Below, piece after piece: positions 51,015 to 61,095 of a DNA stretch of 64,000 bases (the stretch's first letter is position 1; each line of letters starts with the position of its first letter). The notes beneath the pieces are model-generated. The model did no database searches. It was given only the letters and a program-made list of their open reading frames with translations, and had not been told where the DNA came from. Source of the DNA: Desulfofundulus thermosubterraneus DSM 16057 (GTDB lineage Bacteria > Bacillota > Desulfotomaculia > Desulfotomaculales > Desulfovirgulaceae); contig NZ_FQZM01000005.1 in the NCBI RefSeq assembly GCF_900142025.1, forward strand, positions 1 through 64,000. The letters run 5' to 3'. Both the position numbers and the translations under genes were made by a program.

Positions 51015-52385
51015 TTATTCCCCCACCTTTGGACCCTCGGAAACCCATTCCTGGCCTTTATCCCGGTCAAAGGCCAGGAAGGTATCGGTGGATTTATCCT
51101 GCAGGTAGACAAACTGGTACTGCGCAAGCCCCCTAGCCTGTTCGTAGGCATCGTAAGCCTCAGTTTGACAGGCCCCACAGGCCGTAAAGGGTATGGACAC
51201 GCAAAACACCCGGTTGGAGTGGCCGTAGCCATGATCGGCCCGGGAGTCAATGGTAATATAGCCGGGGCAGTTGGGACAGCGGCGTACCCTTTCCAGCTGC
51301 TCCTCTTCAATGTAGTCGGTATCGTAATAGATGTGCTTACGGCGCTGAAAAAAAGTTCCTGTGCCAAAAATTTTATCTAGATCAACCCGGTCCCTGTTTT
51401 CCCATACGTTCCGGAGCTGTTCTACTACCCGTTGTACCCTGGCTACCCGTTCCGGGTTTTCCAGTATCGTTCCGGGCCATTCGGGCTCCCGCACGTAAGA
51501 ATAGTCATGGCCGGCCAGGGCCAGCAGGATGGCCAAGTTGACATAGGGCAGAGCCGTTTCAATGGCATAACCCCCTTCCAACACCGCCAGGTGGGGATTA
51601 AGCTTGCGGGTGAACTCGGCGTAGCCCCTGGCCGTAAAACGCATGCTGCCCAGGGGATCGGTAAAATGGTTGTCCTGCCCCGCGGAGTTGATAATAAATT
51701 CCGGTTTAAATTCTTCTAAGATCGGTAAAATCAAATTATCTACCACATAATGAAAGGTCTCATCGCCCAGTCCCGGAGGCAGGGGAATATTAATGGTGCG
51801 GGCATAGGCCCCGGGGCCGCCCAGTTCATTGGGAAATCCCGTTCCAGGGTAAATGGTACGCCCGTCCTGGTGAAAGGAGATAAACAGGACATCGGGATCG
51901 TGATAGAAGATGTCCTGGGTACCATCCCCATGATGTACGTCCGAGTCGACAATGGCAATGCGCTTAATACCATGGTGGCGGCGCAGGTATTCCACTAGAA
52001 TGGCCTCATTATTGATATTACAAAAACCCCGGTTGCCGTGGACCACCCGCATGGCATGGTGCCCCGGGGGACGCACCAGGGCAAAACCGTTTTTTAATTC
52101 TCCATGCACAATGGCATCGGCCAGCAGGGTGGCCGAACCGGCGGCAATAAGATGTGCCTCGGTAACCTGGCTTTGCACCCGGGGAACACAGAAGTGTACC
52201 CGGGCAATGTCGTGGATGGTGGCCAGGCGGGGGGCGTATTCCTCTATTTCGGGCAGATCTAAAACTCCTTCTTCAAAGATCTGATCCCGGGTGTATAAAA
52301 GACGTTCTTCCCGTTCCGGGTGGGTGGGCGAAATGGCCCAGTCAAAGGCCGGGAAAAATACCAGGCCGGTTTTATTATTTTTCAT
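51015..52385 (-). CDS. histone deacetylase-like amidohydrolase with C-terminal zinc-ribbon-like tail
   Basis: 456 residues. Residues about 1-310 form an arginase/deacetylase fold with catalytic features LVRPPGHHAMRVVHGNRGFCNINNEAI, DSDVHHGDGTQDIFY (zinc Asp and His), SAGQDNHFTDPLG (zinc Asp) and VLEGGYAIE. Relatives act on acetylated lysine, acetylpolyamines or other amides. Unusually, a C-terminal extension has CPNCPG (about residue 380) and CGACQ (about 415), a CxxC...CxxC pattern that could bind zinc. The start overlaps the hydantoinase-like stop by 4 nt. Both genes sit between mutS and mutL. Confidence 0.82.
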   Translation of the reverse strand: MKNNKTGLVFFPAFDWAISPTHPEREERLLYTRDQIFEEGVLDLPEIEEYAPRLATIHDIARVHFCVPRVQSQVTEAHLIAAGSATLLADAIVHGELKNGFALVRPPGHHAMRVVHGNRGFCNINNEAILVEYLRRHHGIKRIAIVDSDVHHGDGTQDIFYHDPDVLFISFHQDGRTIYPGTGFPNELGGPGAYARTINIPLPPGLGDETFHYVVDNLILPILEEFKPEFIINSAGQDNHFTDPLGSMRFTARGYAEFTRKLNPHLAVLEGGYAIETALPYVNLAILLALAGHDYSYVREPEWPGTILENPERVARVQRVVEQLRNVWENRDRVDLDKIFGTGTFFQRRKHIYYDTDYIEEEQLERVRRCPNCPGYITIDSRADHGYGHSNRVFCVSIPFTACGACQTEAYDAYEQARGLAQYQFVYLQDKSTDTFLAFDRDKGQEWVSEGPKVGE

Positions 52386-54064
52386 TCACTGGTCCCCCCC
52401 ACTCCCACGTGGTATAAAATCCCCCGCCGGGTCTGTACGGTGACATCAATTAAGCGACCGACCGTCACCCAGTCCCGCACCATGTTGAAGACTTCCCGCC
52501 TGGTAACCTCCAACCCTTCCACGCAGTCTTCCAGCCCGTGACGGGCCGCCCGCTTGCACAGCCATTCTTTGGCTAGTTCTAAAGCCTTTTCCTCATTGAA
52601 GGAACGTTCGGTGATCTTTCCCTGGTAGCCCTCCTCCTGGATGATGTATATACCCTGCTCCGTGTCGGCCCTTAAGGTTACCTGCAGGGTAGGCCGAGCC
52701 ACTGCCGCTCCGATGGCGTTGGCCACCGGAGCGTAGGGCGGGATCACCGGGTAACACCCCAAACGGGCAGCAATCTGGGAAACAAAACCGGCCGCCCCAC
52801 CGCCCACACCCACCACGGTACTGGGGCGTACTTTCTTCTTCTGCAGCACTTCCCAAACCCGGTAAGCCGGCTCCTGCTCCCAGCGGCAAAACATGGCTTC
52901 AATTTCCCGGGTAATGGTTTCAATTACCCGGGTGGTCACCCGGCTGGCCATTTCGGCAACGGAAAGCCCTAAAGGTGCGCCCAGCATCTGCATGGCTTCC
53001 CGGGCCCGGTCGACATCTCCAAGCCTGGTTAACCCCAGCACCCTTAAGGCATCGGTGGGTGTAGGCAAGGGACCGCCCAGGCAGTAGGGGGCTCCCAGGC
53101 GCTCGGAATAAATGATAATGTCCTTCCCTACCCGTTCGACAACGCTGTCGCCTCCCACGGGCACCGATTTCACCGCCAGCGCCCGAACGTGAGTGAGCAT
53201 GTCATCCACCCGGGCTCCCCGGGAAGCTAAAAGGGGTTGGCCGCTCAAGATCAGGGCCAGGTCGGTAGTGGTACCACCGATATCCACCACCACTGCCGTT
53301 TCCCCCGGCGGAGTCAACGCCTGCACTCCCAACGTACTGGCCGCCGGCCCGCTAAAAATGGTTTCCACGGGCGCCTCCAGGGAACTTTCCAGGGGCAGGG
53401 TACCGCCGTCGGCCTTGAGAATAAAAATGGCACCCTTTATTCCCCGCTGCGAGATGGCCTCCTGAACGGAACGAACAAAGAACTGGTACTTTTCCCGGGT
53501 GGCACAGGTGAGATAAGTGGAAACCACCCGGCGGGGAAAGTTCAATTGTCCGGCCACCTGATGACCCAGCTCCACATGCCAGTCGGGGTAGTTCCATAGT
53601 ACGCGGGCGGCCACTTCCTTTTCATGACGGTGGTTGCGGCACGAAAATTTACCTACTACAGCCACCTTGCGATAACCCCTGGCTGCCAGTTCTGCGGCAG
53701 CCTGGTCCACCTCGGTCAAGCGCAGCGGAATAATCTCCCGCCCCCGGTAGTCAATGGCTCCCTGGATGATATATGTGTCGGTAGGGAAACGGTACAGGCT
53801 GGGGCTTAAGCCGGGCCCGGGCATGAGGATCAAGCCCACGGGATCGTATTTCTTTTCCGCAATCAAATTTGTGATCACGGTGGTGCTGAAGACCACCCGC
53901 TCCACCAGTTCCCCCTCCACTCCTTTCATAATCTCGTCCAGGGCTTCAAGAAGGGAGGATAACAGGTCCTCCCGGGTAGGCACCTTGGCCATAGCCCGGA
54001 CCAGCCCCCGATCCAGGAGAACCGCATCAGTACATGTGCCCCCTACATCTATGCCTATATACAC
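52382..54064 (-). CDS. hydantoinase/oxoprolinase HyuA-like protein
   Basis: 560 residues from a GTG. It opens with the ASKHA nucleotide-binding motif MYIGIDVGGTCTDAVLLDRG and contains SGPAASTLGVQAL, VVDIGGTTTDLALI (phosphate 2 motif) and VVGVGGGAAGFVSQIAARLG. It is shorter than classical HyuA (about 680), like the stand-alone HyuA forms of anaerobes. Members hydrolyse cyclic amides or carboxylate ketones with ATP and usually need a HyuB partner; no hyuB gene is here. Pairing with a deacetylase-like amidohydrolase suggests a joint amide-cleaving pathway. Confidence 0.8.
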   Translation of the reverse strand: MYIGIDVGGTCTDAVLLDRGLVRAMAKVPTREDLLSSLLEALDEIMKGVEGELVERVVFSTTVITNLIAEKKYDPVGLILMPGPGLSPSLYRFPTDTYIIQGAIDYRGREIIPLRLTEVDQAAAELAARGYRKVAVVGKFSCRNHRHEKEVAARVLWNYPDWHVELGHQVAGQLNFPRRVVSTYLTCATREKYQFFVRSVQEAISQRGIKGAIFILKADGGTLPLESSLEAPVETIFSGPAASTLGVQALTPPGETAVVVDIGGTTTDLALILSGQPLLASRGARVDDMLTHVRALAVKSVPVGGDSVVERVGKDIIIYSERLGAPYCLGGPLPTPTDALRVLGLTRLGDVDRAREAMQMLGAPLGLSVAEMASRVTTRVIETITREIEAMFCRWEQEPAYRVWEVLQKKKVRPSTVVGVGGGAAGFVSQIAARLGCYPVIPPYAPVANAIGAAVARPTLQVTLRADTEQGIYIIQEEGYQGKITERSFNEEKALELAKEWLCKRAARHGLEDCVEGLEVTRREVFNMVRDWVTVGRLIDVTVQTRRGILYHVGVGGTSE

Positions 54065-54113
54065 GGGAAGGTTTCACCCCCTACCGAAATCTCTTTTTCC
54101 AGGGATGACCACT

Positions 54114-56720
54114 CTAACTACCGTGGCCGGCTGCCCGCCTTACACCCTGTTTTAAACTCCGCTGCCAGGCGGCAAGGGTATTCAGGGCCTCCAGGGGGGT
54201 CATTTGCCACAGATCCAGTTTCACCAGTTCATCCAGGATAGGATGTTTGGGAACCGCAGTTTTCTCTTCCCTGTGAGCCGGCAAGTCCCTTGACGCCGGG
54301 TTTACAGCTCCCCCGTCCCGGCGGCACTCCAGTTCGTGGAGTATTTCTGCGGCTCTTTGCAGGATTTCCCCGGGCAAGCCCGCCAGGCGGGCCACCTGGA
54401 TGCCGTAACTGCGATCTGCCCGCCCGGGACGCACCCGGCGCAGGAAAACTACGTCTTCTCCCCTTTCCTCCACGGCAACGGTAAAATTTTTGACCCCTGG
54501 CAAGACATCCAGCTCAGTCAATTCGTGATAATGAGTGGAAAAGAGGGTTCGGGCACCGATGCGGCGCACGATGTATTCCACCAGTGCCCGGGCAATGCTG
54601 ATGCCATCGTAAGTGCTGGTGCCCCGCCCCACCTCGTCCATGATGATCAAGCTCCGGGGCGTGGCCGCACTGACAATTACCTGACACTCGCTCATCTCCA
54701 CCATGAAAGTGCTTTGCCCCGCGGCCAGATCGTCGCTGGCCCCCACCCGGGTAAAAATACGATCCACAATACCTATTTCCCCGGAGGCAGCGGGAATAAA
54801 GCTACCCACCTGAGCCATTAATACCAGCAGGGCTACCTGGCGCATATAGGTGCTCTTCCCCGCCATATTGGGTCCGGTGAGCAGGATCAGGCGGGTATCG
54901 CCTCCCAGATCCACGTCGTTGGGTACAAATTCCCCCGGCTCCAGCACCTGCTCCACCACCGGGTGACGCCCTTCCCGGATGGTTATGCGGGAGCCGTCGT
55001 TTACTTCGGGACGGACATAATTTCCCTTCACCGCTGACTCAGCCAGGGAAAGAAGGGCATCGGTACGGGCTACCGCCCCCGCTGCCTGTTGAATGCGCCT
55101 CACCTGCGCAGACACTTTTTCCCTTATTTCGGTAAATATACGGTATTCCAGCTGAACAAGCCTTTCTTCCGCTCCCAGGATTTGTTCTTCCAGTTCCTTT
55201 AACTCCGGGGTAATAAAACGCTCCGCCCCGGCCAGGGTCTGCTTGCGTATGTAGTCGGAGGGCACAAGATTAAGGTTGGGGCGGGTTACTTCCAGGTAAT
55301 AACCAAACACCTTATTAAAGCCTACCTTCAAGGAGCGGATACCGGTACGCTCCTTTTCCCGGGCTTCCAGCTGGGCCAGCCAGTTTTTACCCTCCCGGCT
55401 GGCCTGGCGCAGGCGGTCCACCTCGGGATGATATCCCTCCCGGATGACACCACCTTCCCTGGAACCGGCAGGGGCATCGGCGTCAATAGCTTCATCTAAA
55501 AGCTGGACAACATCTTCCAGGCAGTCCAGATCTCCGGCAATCTCCTGCCAGAGGGGAGCTTTTTTATTGCACAGCACCTTTTTTACCTGCGGCAAAACGG
55601 CCAGGGAGTTTTTTAAAGCAAGCAAATCCCGGGGGCCGGCGGTGCCATAGACTACCCGAGAGGATAACCTTTCCAAATCGTAGATGGTCTTTAAAAGTTG
55701 CTGCAGTTCCTGGCGGGCAAGACTATCATTGACCAGTTCCTCCACCGCATCCTGACGGGCCCGAATGGCCTGCACATCCAGCAGGGGGCGCTCCAACCAG
55801 GACTTCAACAAACGCCCGCCCATGGCCGTTACCGTGTGGTCCAGCACCCAGAGAAGGGTACCCCAACGGGAGCCATCCCTTAAGGAACTAGTTAACTCCA
55901 GATTGCGCCGGGTGACCCCGTCCAAATGCATGTACTGGCCCGCACTGTATATTTCTACCCGGTTGAGCTGGCCCAGTTCCCGCTTCTGGGTGGCTTTAAG
56001 GTAATTCAACATTCCCCCGGCACAGAGGATGGCCAGGGGCAGGCCGCTTAAACCGGAGCGGGTCCAACCCGTTCCCAGCTGTTCCTGTATGCTCCGGACC
56101 GCCTCCCCCCGCTCGAAGGCGGCGGGGCTCCAGAAGGAAGCAACCGCTTTGGGCAGCCGGGACTTGACGGCCCTGGCCAGCTCCCGGTAAAAGGGTATAT
56201 CGGGCAGGAGAACCTCGGCCGGTTCCAGGCGGGTCAGTTCATCCAGCAAGGCATCCCGGCCGCTTATCTGGGTAACCATGAACAGGCCCGTGGTTACGTC
56301 CACCACGGCCAGACCGTAAGCATTGCCTTTTTCAACTACAGCCGCCAGGAAATTATGTCTCCTTTCCTCCAGGCATTCCATGATCGTGCCGGGGGTAACC
56401 ACCCGGGTCACTTCCCGCTGCACGATCCCCCTGGCATCGGCCGGGTCCTCAACCTGGTCGCAAATGGCCACCTTGTAACCCCGTTCAATTAAACGGGCAA
56501 TATAGGTTTCCGCCGCATGATAGGGCACCCCGCACATGGGCACCCGGCCTGCTGCCCCGGCGTCCCTTCCGGTAAGAGTAATTTCCAGTTCCCGCGAGGC
56601 TACCAGGGCATCATCAAAAAACATTTCGTAAAAATCCCCGAGACGAAAAAAGAGTATAGCATCTTGATAATTCTGTTTAATCTGCAAATACTGCTTCAGC
56701 ATGGGGGTATAGGACACCAA
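54114..56720 (-). CDS. mutS: DNA mismatch recognition protein MutS
   Basis: 868 residues from a TTG at 56720 (GTG next codon also possible), chosen for AGGAGGGG just upstream and because the family begins near SYTPMLKQY; the longer frame would run into the divergent miaB start. The mismatch-binding motif FYEMFFDDA lies in domain I. The ATPase domain has [17 protein letters not shown] (Walker A), [30 protein letters not shown] (Walker B) and [11 protein letters not shown]. It starts the mutS-hyuA-like-deacetylase-like-mutL-methyltransferase-miaA-hfq series. Confidence 0.96.
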   Translation of the reverse strand: MVSYTPMLKQYLQIKQNYQDAILFFRLGDFYEMFFDDALVASRELEITLTGRDAGAAGRVPMCGVPYHAAETYIARLIERGYKVAICDQVEDPADARGIVQREVTRVVTPGTIMECLEERRHNFLAAVVEKGNAYGLAVVDVTTGLFMVTQISGRDALLDELTRLEPAEVLLPDIPFYRELARAVKSRLPKAVASFWSPAAFERGEAVRSIQEQLGTGWTRSGLSGLPLAILCAGGMLNYLKATQKRELGQLNRVEIYSAGQYMHLDGVTRRNLELTSSLRDGSRWGTLLWVLDHTVTAMGGRLLKSWLERPLLDVQAIRARQDAVEELVNDSLARQELQQLLKTIYDLERLSSRVVYGTAGPRDLLALKNSLAVLPQVKKVLCNKKAPLWQEIAGDLDCLEDVVQLLDEAIDADAPAGSREGGVIREGYHPEVDRLRQASREGKNWLAQLEAREKERTGIRSLKVGFNKVFGYYLEVTRPNLNLVPSDYIRKQTLAGAERFITPELKELEEQILGAEERLVQLEYRIFTEIREKVSAQVRRIQQAAGAVARTDALLSLAESAVKGNYVRPEVNDGSRITIREGRHPVVEQVLEPGEFVPNDVDLGGDTRLILLTGPNMAGKSTYMRQVALLVLMAQVGSFIPAASGEIGIVDRIFTRVGASDDLAAGQSTFMVEMSECQVIVSAATPRSLIIMDEVGRGTSTYDGISIARALVEYIVRRIGARTLFSTHYHELTELDVLPGVKNFTVAVEERGEDVVFLRRVRPGRADRSYGIQVARLAGLPGEILQRAAEILHELECRRDGGAVNPASRDLPAHREEKTAVPKHPILDELVKLDLWQMTPLEALNTLAAWQRSLKQGVRRAAGHGS

Positions 56721-56818
56721 TAATCCCCTCCTGGGCACCATTATAACACAAAGAACTGCCTGGCAAAAGGAAAACCCGGTCCCGAGGGCCAGGCTCCGAA
56801 ACCCTAATGAAAATAAGT

Positions 56819-56847
56819 TTGCGCCCGGTCCCCAAATAAGATATAAT
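56819..56847 (+). promoter_or_regulatory. sigma-A promoter for miaB
   Basis: TTGCGC (56819-56824) and a perfect TATAAT (56842-56847) are 17 nt apart, 27 nt before the miaB start codon. The divergent mutS promoter must lie in the same 150-nt interval, but no clear match was found. Confidence 0.7.
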
Positions 56848-56874
56848 ACGAGGAGTAACGGGAAGGGATCAGGT

Positions 56875-58215
56875 ATGAAGGAAAGAATACCCACCTATGA
56901 AGTAATAACCTTTGGCTGCCAGATGAATGACCACGACTCGGAAGTAATGGCCGGCATGCTGGAATCTCTGGGTTACGAACCAGCTGCCAGCACTGATGAG
57001 GCCGATGTAATACTGGTGAACACCTGCTGTGTGCGGGAAACAGCCGAAAATAAGATATACGGCCTTTTAGGGCGCCTAGCTCACTTAAAGGGTAGAAGAA
57101 AGGGCAACCTGATCATTGGCATAGCTGGATGCATGACCCAGCAGCCGGAAGTAGCCCGCAAAATCAAAAACCGTTTTCCCCAGGTGGATCTCATCCTGGG
57201 TACCCATAACTTGCACCGCCTGCCCGAACTCCTTTTACAGGCCCGGGAATGCCGGGAAAGGGTCATGGAGGTATGGGATCAAGCTGGAGAGATTGTGGAA
57301 AACCTGCCCATCCGCCGGGCCTCCAAGGTGAAGGCCTGGGTAAACATCACCTACGGCTGCAATAATTTTTGCACCTACTGTATTGTACCTTACGTGCGCG
57401 GGCGGGAGCGCAGCCGCCGGCCGGAAGATATCCTTAACGAGATTCGCCGGCTGGTACAGGAAGGCTACCGGGAAGTCACCCTTTTAGGGCAAAATGTGAA
57501 CTCTTACGGCAAGGATTTGCCCGGACCGATCAGTTTTGCCCGCCTGCTAACAGAAGTGGATCAAATTCCGGGCCTTTGGCGTATTCGTTTTACCACCTCC
57601 CATCCCCGGGATTTTACCCCGGAACTGATTGATACCATTGCCCGCTGTCCCCACGTATGCGAACATATACATCTGCCCGTACAGGCAGGCAGCAACCGTA
57701 TCCTGAAGCTGATGAACCGGGGTTACGACCGGAACTATTACCTGAACTTGGTAGAGCGCATTCGCCGGGCTATACCCGGCGTGGCCATAACCACTGATAT
57801 CATGGTAGGGTTCCCCGGGGAAACGGAAGAGGATTTTACCCAGACCATGGATCTGGTGGAAAGGGTGCGCTTTGATGGCGCTTTTACCTTTGTATATAAC
57901 CCCCGACCGGGCACCCCGGCAGCGCGCTTCCCTGAGCAGGTACCCGACGAAATAAAGAGCGAAAGGATCCAAAAGCTCATTGAAAGACAAAACGAAATCA
58001 CCCTAGCCCATAACCAGGCCCTCGTTGGCCGGGTGGAGCAGGTTCTGGTGGAAGGCGAAAGCAAAACCAACCCCGAAATGATGAGCGGCCGCACCAGGAC
58101 CAACCGGCTGGTGATTTTCCCCGGCTCCAGGGATCTCGCCGGACAACTGGTGAATGTGACCGTTACCGGAGCCCGCCTCACTCACCTGGAAGGCAAATTG
58201 GCGGCGACGGTATGA
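56875..58215 (+). CDS. miaB: tRNA-2-methylthio-N6-dimethylallyladenosine synthase MiaB
   Basis: 446 residues from an ATG behind GGGAAGGG. The N-terminal UPF0004 domain supplies cysteines in [20 protein letters not shown] and IAGCMTQQ. The radical-SAM triad is [22 protein letters not shown], followed by [10 protein letters not shown]; a C-terminal TRAM domain ends the protein ([15 protein letters not shown]). It methylthiolates isopentenyl-A37 made by MiaA. Adjacent to a YlbF/YmcA-family gene as in Bacillus (ymcB-ymcA). Confidence 0.95.
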   Translation: MKERIPTYEVITFGCQMNDHDSEVMAGMLESLGYEPAASTDEADVILVNTCCVRETAENKIYGLLGRLAHLKGRRKGNLIIGIAGCMTQQPEVARKIKNRFPQVDLILGTHNLHRLPELLLQARECRERVMEVWDQAGEIVENLPIRRASKVKAWVNITYGCNNFCTYCIVPYVRGRERSRRPEDILNEIRRLVQEGYREVTLLGQNVNSYGKDLPGPISFARLLTEVDQIPGLWRIRFTTSHPRDFTPELIDTIARCPHVCEHIHLPVQAGSNRILKLMNRGYDRNYYLNLVERIRRAIPGVAITTDIMVGFPGETEEDFTQTMDLVERVRFDGAFTFVYNPRPGTPAARFPEQVPDEIKSERIQKLIERQNEITLAHNQALVGRVEQVLVEGESKTNPEMMSGRTRTNRLVIFPGSRDLAGQLVNVTVTGARLTHLEGKLAATV

Positions 58216-58246
58216 TCAATATTTCCCCGGATGGGAGGTGATTGAT

Positions 58247-58627
58247 GTGTCTATAATCGCAAAGGCCCGGGAACTGGGAGAAGAAATTGCCCGCTCCCAT
58301 GAGCTGGCGGCCATGATCCAGGCCCAGCAGGCTATGCTGCAGGATCCTGCCGCCAAGCAAATCATCGATGAATTTCATCAAAAGCAGCGGTTCCTGCAAA
58401 TGATCCAGACCCAGGGCCTGGAACTTACGGAAAGCCAGAAGGCCGATGTGGAAGATCTGGAAAAGCGCATGATGGATAACCCGTTGATTACGGAATTTTT
58501 CCGTGCTCAACACAACTTCGAACAGTTACTGGAAGAAATCAACCAGATCATTAGCGATGCCATTTCCGGCGGCCAGCATTCCTGTTCCGATGAAAGCTGC
58601 AGTTGCTGCTGCGGCTGTGAGTTTTAG
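58247..58627 (+). CDS. YlbF/YmcA-family protein with a cysteine-rich C-terminus
   Basis: 126 residues from a GTG at 58247, 6 nt after GGAGGTG; a TTG at 58238 overlaps that site. The body is a helical YlbF domain (AKARELGEEIARSHELAAMIQAQ...FRAQHNFEQLLEEINQIIS). The tail SCSDESCSCCCGCEF holds six cysteines and may bind an iron-sulfur cluster or another metal. In Bacillus the YmcA-YlbF-YaaT complex carries [4Fe-4S] clusters and aids mRNA processing and sporulation; the miaB neighbour points to the YmcA slot. Its stop codon abuts that of the convergent ATPase gene. Confidence 0.8.
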   Translation: MSIIAKARELGEEIARSHELAAMIQAQQAMLQDPAAKQIIDEFHQKQRFLQMIQTQGLELTESQKADVEDLEKRMMDNPLITEFFRAQHNFEQLLEEINQIISDAISGGQHSCSDESCSCCCGCEF

Positions 58628-60346
58628 TTATAACTGCTGGCGCACCTGCAAGCGGCGGTAGCGGTTAATAGCGGCGGCAATTTCCTGCACCCGGGGGCGG
58701 GCATAATCCCCCGGGTGCAGGCCTTTAAAGGGAGATACAACATCCAGGCCCTCTCTATCTATATCCGCCAGCACCGCCAGGACTACTTCCCTCAAGGTTC
58801 GTTCTCCGTTAACGTAGTGTTTAGCCGCATATTTGATGATCTCAGCTATGGCCCGCAATTGAGCTGGATCCACCAGTTGCTCCACATCCTGCAGGTCAAT
58901 ATCCATGTGGCCGTAGACAATTTCATCGGTACCCCGCGCTTTTACCTTGGCCCGTCCCTCGAGGATAAAGGAGGCAGGCAAAGGGATACGGGGGGTAACC
59001 CGGTTAAAAGTACCAACAGCCTCTACCCGGCGCTCATCACGGTGGCGTAAAGCAATCTCTCTGGCCCGCCGGGTTACATCCAGGGGGATGTAATTTTGCA
59101 TCATAATAACCCGATCGGCCACCGCAAAGTAATCTCCCGATCCGCCCACCACCAGCACGGTGGAAACCCCCAGGTGCTCGTAAAGCTGGCGCACTCGGTC
59201 AATAAAGGGGGTGATGGGTTCGAATTCCTTGGCCACCAGTTCCTGCATGCGGCCATCTCGGATCATAAAGTTGGTTGCACTGGTATCCTCATCCAGAAGC
59301 AACAAGCGAGTCCCCACTTCCAGAGCCTCCACGATGTTGGCCGCCTGTGAAGTGCTGCCACTGGCGTTTTCCGTAGAAAAAGCCCGGGTATCCTGACCAT
59401 GGGGTAAATTGTTTATAAAAGCGCTGATATCCACCTTTTCCACGCTACGGCCGTCCTCAGCCCGGATTTTCACCGCGTCACCCACGGTAATCACCAGTTC
59501 CCGCCCGTCGCCGGGGATATGGTTGTAGACTCCCCGTTCCAGGGCCCGCAAAAGGGTGGATTTGCCGTGGTAACCTCCTCCCACAATGAGGGTGACCCCC
59601 CGGGGAACGCCCATGCCAGTCACCCTACCGCGATTGGGCAGCTCAAAGGAAACCTCCAGTTCCGGCGGGGATTGAAAGGGAATTACCCGGCCCCGGGTTA
59701 AAGGACGGTCGCTTACGCCACTTTCCCTGGGCAGGATGGCCCCGTTGGCCACAAAGGCCACCAGGCCCCGTTCATCCAGCCGGGCCCTTAAAAATTCCTG
59801 GTCTTCCACAAGTTCCACCTGTTGTTTTAAGGCGGCTGTGTCCAGACTTTTATAAAACAGAGATTCGTTGACTATAAACGGGACCTCTTCAAAGAAGATG
59901 CGCAATGCTTCCCGGCCGGTTATGGTACGCCCCCGGGCAGGCAGGCCGACGGTAAAACGGATCTCTACATACTCTTTATTCACAACTGCCCCGGTACGCT
60001 CGAGAATTTCCTGACCGCAATGGTCTATAGCGATCAGGCCGCTTTTACCGGTACCCCGGTACCCCCGGGCATGGCGGCTGATTGCCCGGCCAAACTGGCG
60101 CATCAGGTAGTCCTCCAGGGCAATTCTCCGGGGGGTGGTGGAATAAAGTTCGGGGGGAAAACCGGCCAAACGCTGGCCCACCCGCACCCGCAGGCGGCTG
60201 GGGGGTGCAAAGGGATCGCTTTGTACGTGATCAATAAATAGAGTGTAACGGTCGAAGGAATAGCTGCCACCAATGGACTTATAGGCACCGTAACCACGGC
60301 CATCTATGCCCAGCAGGCGTGAACGCAGTGTTTCCTGGTTGGACAA
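58628..60346 (-). CDS. predicted ATPase of the ABC class (P-loop, DUF2791-like)
   Basis: 572 residues from a TTG at 60346 behind AAAGAGGTG; the longer frame to 60463 has no site and would start within the cheW terminator region. The family signature runs through LLGIDGRGYGAYKSIGG, IDHVQSDPFAPPSRLRV, Walker A VTLIVGGGYHGKSTLLRALERGVY, FSTENASGSTSQAANIVEALEVGTRLLLLDEDTSATNFMIRD (signature and Walker B) and VLVVGGSGDYF. It is a stand-alone soluble ABC-class ATPase with no transporter partner; its cellular role is not known to me. Confidence 0.85.
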   Translation of the reverse strand: MSNQETLRSRLLGIDGRGYGAYKSIGGSYSFDRYTLFIDHVQSDPFAPPSRLRVRVGQRLAGFPPELYSTTPRRIALEDYLMRQFGRAISRHARGYRGTGKSGLIAIDHCGQEILERTGAVVNKEYVEIRFTVGLPARGRTITGREALRIFFEEVPFIVNESLFYKSLDTAALKQQVELVEDQEFLRARLDERGLVAFVANGAILPRESGVSDRPLTRGRVIPFQSPPELEVSFELPNRGRVTGMGVPRGVTLIVGGGYHGKSTLLRALERGVYNHIPGDGRELVITVGDAVKIRAEDGRSVEKVDISAFINNLPHGQDTRAFSTENASGSTSQAANIVEALEVGTRLLLLDEDTSATNFMIRDGRMQELVAKEFEPITPFIDRVRQLYEHLGVSTVLVVGGSGDYFAVADRVIMMQNYIPLDVTRRAREIALRHRDERRVEAVGTFNRVTPRIPLPASFILEGRAKVKARGTDEIVYGHMDIDLQDVEQLVDPAQLRAIAEIIKYAAKHYVNGERTLREVVLAVLADIDREGLDVVSPFKGLHPGDYARPRVQEIAAAINRYRRLQVRQQL

Positions 60347-60432
60347 GCAAAACACCTCTTTATGTAAACTACAAAATACTAAGGGGAAACGCCGAGGAAC
60401 GCCCCCTGAAAGGAAGCAAAATCCACAACAAA

Positions 60433-60450
60433 GGGCCACCCGTGTGGCCC
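60433..60450 (-). terminator. intrinsic terminator of cheW
   Basis: GGGCCAC (60433-60439) pairs with GTGGCCC (60444-60450) around a 4-nt loop; on the minus strand the stem is followed by TTTGTTGTGGATTTTG. It lies 23 nt after the cheW stop codon. Confidence 0.6.
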
Positions 60451-60473
60451 TGAAACAAGGCAAAACCCGCGGC

Positions 60474-60887
60474 CTACAAAACCCGGCCCAGGTTCAGCAA
60501 TAACCACAGGCGGTCGCCTTTTTTTATTACCCCCCGGAGGAACTCCATGTTGTCTCCCGCCACCGCCGGCGGTTCCATTTCATCGGCGTTGTATCGACCC
60601 ACCTCCAGAACATTATCAACAATCATACCCACTTTTTGTCCTTCATACTCCACCACAATGATCCGGGTGGCATCGGTGTAATCCCGCACAGGCAGGTCCA
60701 GGCGCCTGTTCAGGTTTATTACCGGCACGATACTACCCCTGAGGTTGATGATACCCTCAACGTAACTTTTAGTATTGGGCACCCGGGTAATATCGGTCAT
60801 GCGAATAATCTCCTGGGTTTCCTGGATGGGCAGGGCATATTGTTGATCGTTTAATTGGAAGATAACCACTTGTTGCTCATCACCCAT
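60474..60887 (-). CDS. cheW: chemotaxis coupling protein CheW
   Basis: 137 residues from an ATG behind GGAAGGTGAG. The single CheW domain has VVIFQLNDQQYALPIQETQEIIRM, VEGIINLRGSIVPVINL and VVEYEGQKVGMIVDNV, all standard. It couples chemoreceptors to CheA or acts as a stand-alone scaffold. No other chemotaxis gene is adjacent, so it is an orphan here. A GCAGGAATTT motif followed by TTTTCGTCAAAA lies about 90-120 nt upstream. Confidence 0.9.
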   Translation of the reverse strand: MGDEQQVVIFQLNDQQYALPIQETQEIIRMTDITRVPNTKSYVEGIINLRGSIVPVINLNRRLDLPVRDYTDATRIIVVEYEGQKVGMIVDNVLEVGRYNADEMEPPAVAGDNMEFLRGVIKKGDRLWLLLNLGRVL

Positions 60888-61095
60888 AATTGACTCACCT
60901 TCCTAGATTGCTATCAAACAAGTTAGTCTTAGAACGGTATGGCCCCACGCCGCTTTCCCACTACAGGCTAAGGAAGGTTTTGACGAAAAGGGAAGAAATT
61001 CCTGCCTGTGCCTGCGACAAATTTCTAAATAAAATTCGCTCCTGTTCGGGTTTATCGCCACGAGGTTATGTATGGGACATGGTTGCTCCAGAGAA
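60888..61095. other. leader region of cheW
   Basis: No gene is supported in this 208-nt stretch between the rubredoxin-like gene and cheW. On the minus strand at 61005-60976 it contains GCAGGAATTT followed by CTTTTCGTCAAAAC, similar to a motif at 6811-6781. Confidence 0.4.

Noticed and set aside
56721-56894. N-terminal extension of MutS giving 926 residues
   Set aside because: It would cross the miaB promoter and start codon, adds a stretch without similarity to MutS, and a good ribosome-binding site precedes the start at 56720.
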